This document shows, piece by piece, positions 48,364 to 50,168 of a stretch of DNA of 50,168 nucleotides; within the stretch, counting starts at the first letter, position 1, and every line of letters begins with the position of its first letter. This DNA is from Clostridia bacterium (GTDB taxonomy: Bacteria > Bacillota > Clostridia > Christensenellales > Borkfalkiaceae), in the NCBI GenBank assembly GCA_900767815.1, contig CAAGAM010000199.1, positions 1-50,168 on the forward strand, in the 5' to 3' direction. The position numbers and the translations under genes were made by a program. Under the pieces are notes generated by a model that was not told where the DNA came from, did no database searches, and saw only the letters and a program-made list of their open reading frames with translations.

Positions 48364-49974
48364 ATGGAAAATATATTTCCTGTCAGAATAGTTGCTGAAC
48401 ACGGCGTTTTAAACGCCGAAAACTTATTGAAACATAAAACGTTGCAGATAGGTCTCTCCGAGGTCGATCAGGTTTTTTTCGATAAAAATTCTTACGTCAT
48501 TCTCGATTACGGGAAGGAATATTCGGGAAGTCTGAGATTTATCTCTTTCCTCACGTCGGGGGCGGGGAAGATACGCGTTCGCCTCGGCGAATCCGTATCG
48601 GAAGTCTGCCACGATATAGGCGAAAAAAACGCTACGAACGATCACTCGGCGAGAGATTGGACTTTTTTTGTCCCTAATTACAGCGATCAGACTTTTTTAA
48701 ACAGCGGTTTTCGTTTTGCAAGAATAGATCTGCTCGAAGATACGACTCTTAACGTGAAGAGCATCGTCTGCAAATCCGATATGTACGAAAAAGAATTCGA
48801 CGGCTCGTTTCGTTGCAGCGACGAAAGAATAAATGAAATTTTCGACGTTGCCGCTTACACTTTCCGTCTTTGCATTCATAACGACATGATATGGGACGGC
48901 GTTAAAAGAGACAGGCTTGTCTGGATAGGCGATCTTCATCCCGAGCAGATGACTGCCGATTGTCTTTACGAAAATACGGACTTCATAAGAAACTCCATAT
49001 CGTTTGCAAAAGATCAGACGGTTCTTCCTAAATGGATGAACGACATGCCCACGTATTCGCTCTGGTGGATAATAAATCTCAGAGATTATTATTTCAGAAC
49101 GGGCGATAAAAAGTTCGTGGAGCAGTTCGGAGATTATCTCGTCGCAACCTTGAAACAGATAGACGGATGCGTTAAGGATAACGGCGAAACGGCGTTGCCT
49201 TTTAATTTCATCGACTGGCCTTCACACCCTAAAACTCCCGATGAAACCGTTAAGGTTCATGACGAAACCGCAGGCGTTCATGCGCTTATCTATTGGTGTA
49301 TGAATTGTACGAAAGACCTTCTTTCGGCTATCGGCAGACCGTGCGATATAGCGGATTCGATACTCGTAAAACTTTCGAAAATCTCTTATTCCGTCAAGCA
49401 ATTCAAGCAAATTTCCGCAATCAGGCTTATGGCGGGAATAGGCGATGAAAAAGACGTCGGGCTTATATTGAAAAACGGAGCGGAAGGGCTTTCGACCTTT
49501 ATGTCCTATTATCTTTTCAGATCGATATCGGATAAGGGTTACGGAAAAGAAGCCGTTTCCATGATGAAAGAATATTACGGCAAAATGCTCGATTTGGGAG
49601 CTACGACGTTCTGGGAAGATTTCGATATTAAATGGGCGGAGAACGCGGGAAGAATAGACGAAATACCCGAGAAGGGGAAAGTAGATATCCATGCGGATAA
49701 AGGTGCGTTCTGTTACGTCGGGCTTCGTCACAGCTTTTGTCACGGCTGGTCGAGCGGAGTCGTTCCTTTCCTTATGAGGTATGTTGCGGGAATCGAGGAA
49801 GTCGGCGTCGGCGGAAAAGAAATCGTCGTTAAACCCGACCTTTGCGGTCTCGGGTTCGTCGACGTCGTTTATCCTCTTGCGTCCGGTAAGGTTTATATAA
49901 AAATCAGAAACGAAAACGGAAAGACGATAACCGAAGTCAAAGCGCCCGAAGGAATAAAGGTGACGGTGCTGTAA
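48364..49974 (+). CDS. GH78-like alpha-L-rhamnosidase family protein, short form
   Basis: A 536-residue protein. An N-terminal beta-rich part (1-150) precedes an (alpha/alpha)6 barrel with the family block WDGVKRDRLVWIGDLHPEQM near 178-197, and a C-terminal beta domain (HGWSSGVVPFLMRYVAGI, then VVKPDLCGLGFVDVVYPLASG). This is the GH78 layout with fewer accessory domains than usual (often 700-1000 residues). The catalytic acid was not pinned down. No signal peptide is seen, so it would act on imported substrates. GCAGGTG precedes the ATG. It is not in a visible sugar-utilisation cluster. Confidence 0.82.
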   Translation: MENIFPVRIVAEHGVLNAENLLKHKTLQIGLSEVDQVFFDKNSYVILDYGKEYSGSLRFISFLTSGAGKIRVRLGESVSEVCHDIGEKNATNDHSARDWTFFVPNYSDQTFLNSGFRFARIDLLEDTTLNVKSIVCKSDMYEKEFDGSFRCSDERINEIFDVAAYTFRLCIHNDMIWDGVKRDRLVWIGDLHPEQMTADCLYENTDFIRNSISFAKDQTVLPKWMNDMPTYSLWWIINLRDYYFRTGDKKFVEQFGDYLVATLKQIDGCVKDNGETALPFNFIDWPSHPKTPDETVKVHDETAGVHALIYWCMNCTKDLLSAIGRPCDIADSILVKLSKISYSVKQFKQISAIRLMAGIGDEKDVGLILKNGAEGLSTFMSYYLFRSISDKGYGKEAVSMMKEYYGKMLDLGATTFWEDFDIKWAENAGRIDEIPEKGKVDIHADKGAFCYVGLRHSFCHGWSSGVVPFLMRYVAGIEEVGVGGKEIVVKPDLCGLGFVDVVYPLASGKVYIKIRNENGKTITEVKAPEGIKVTVL

Positions 49975-49997
49975 AATAAATAAAAAAGAAAACGAAA

Positions 49998-50032
49998 ACG
50001 AACGATTGCGTTTAAAACGCGGTCGTTTTTTT
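49998..50032 (+). terminator. Rho-independent terminator after the GH78-like gene
   Basis: AACGA-TT-GCGT and ACGC-GG-TCGTT pair (50001-50027), followed by a T run. It ends the preceding gene. Confidence 0.88.
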
Positions 50033-50064
50033 CGATAATGGCGGCGATTTGATATTATACAATA

Positions 50065-50093
50065 GGTTCATCAGTCATTGATGAGCCTTTTTT
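50065..50093 (+). terminator. Terminator-like hairpin, possible attenuator 1
   Basis: GGTTCATCA (50065-50073) pairs with TGATGAGCC (50079-50087) with one G-U, followed by six T. It lies after the previous gene's own terminator and before the next gene. Confidence 0.8.
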
Positions 50094-50111
50094 AATGCCG
50101 ATAGGCAATAG

Positions 50112-50144
50112 TAGACTCACCTTGATTGGTGGGTCTATTTTTTT
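50112..50144 (+). terminator. Terminator-like hairpin, possible attenuator 2
   Basis: TAGACTCACC (50112-50121) pairs with GGTGGGTCTA (50128-50137) with one G-U, followed by seven T. Only eight bases separate the T run from the ribosome binding site at 50153. Confidence 0.85.
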
Positions 50145-50152
50145 ATTCTAAA

Positions 50153-50168
50153 AAGGAGGTATACGATA
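50153..50168 (+). promoter_or_regulatory. Strong ribosome binding site of a gene beyond the window
   Basis: AAGGAGGT at 50153-50160 is a full Shine-Dalgarno match. The window ends eight bases later, and the final A could be the first base of a start codon. Confidence 0.75.

Noticed and set aside
50040..50168. Edge of a mobile element at the right end
   Set aside because: The style of the hairpins and RBS differs from neighbouring gaps, but there are no terminal repeats, attachment site, integrase or transposase in view, so it cannot be supported.

Overview
The window reads as the chromosome of a low-to-moderate GC Gram-positive bacterium of the Bacillota (Firmicutes), most likely a clostridial-type gut or other uncultured lineage. 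The support is gene content and order: comEC-holA, dnaG-sigA-trmK-nif3-zinc ribbon, fakA-fakB-(GNAT)-plsX-acpP, cdaA, a Fur/PerR-type regulator, EF-P, a SpoVB-like flippase, a folate ECF S-component behind a THF riboswitch, and no outer-membrane genes. Lysyl-tRNA synthetase is the class I (archaeal-type) enzyme. The first 18 bases are exactly the 3' end of an Illumina TruSeq adapter, so the window starts at a contig end and the first gene is cut.

Layout. 19-2816: a truncated unknown gene, a PucR-type regulator and an S41 protease. 2850-3047: a rod-shaped structured RNA, possibly 6S RNA. 3144-8585: an MBL hydrolase, a ComEC lacking its usual C-terminal domain, HolA, the c-di-AMP cyclase CdaA, a tiny one-helix protein where CdaR normally sits, and an aspartokinase whose conserved start can only be reached from an ATT codon. 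8641-8761: a two-hairpin RNA with its own terminator. 8956-13939: a phospholipid-precursor block (FakA, DegV/FakB, GNAT-like protein, PlsX, ACP). 14018-19121: a MATE transporter and a heterodimeric ABC exporter. 19265-26360: small membrane proteins around uvrB and uvrA. 26428-28914: a proline peptidase, EF-P and an SDR. 29015-36816: dGTPase, primase, sigma-A, TrmK, Nif3, a zinc-ribbon protein and an MFS carrier with a large external insertion. 36896-39638: THF riboswitch and FolT, a SpoVB-like flippase and a LysM protein. 39705-44237: two lipoproteins, a Fur regulator, a GT2 glycosyltransferase, a YjjG-like HAD phosphatase and a ROK glucokinase. 44358-49974: a nucleotide-kinase-like protein, class I LysRS, an M3 oligopeptidase and a GH78-like protein. 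The window ends with three terminator-like hairpins and a strong ribosome binding site for a gene beyond the edge.

Most genes are on the + strand and tightly packed, often with ATGA or similar overlaps. The promoters are unusually easy to read: TTGAC-type -35, 17 bp spacing, very often a TGN extended -10, and a frequent TAAAAT -10. At two genes (holA and the YjjG-like gene) such a promoter sits so that the predicted transcription start is the A of the ATG, and neither has a Shine-Dalgarno sequence. The LysM gene repeats the geometry with a weak -35. These look like leaderless genes. No tRNA, rRNA, CRISPR array, insertion sequence or integrase was seen. I found no clear defence island or obviously novel multi-gene system. 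The most interesting items are leaderless and near-cognate translation starts, unassigned structured RNAs, small membrane proteins in conserved operons, and possible attenuation at the right edge.
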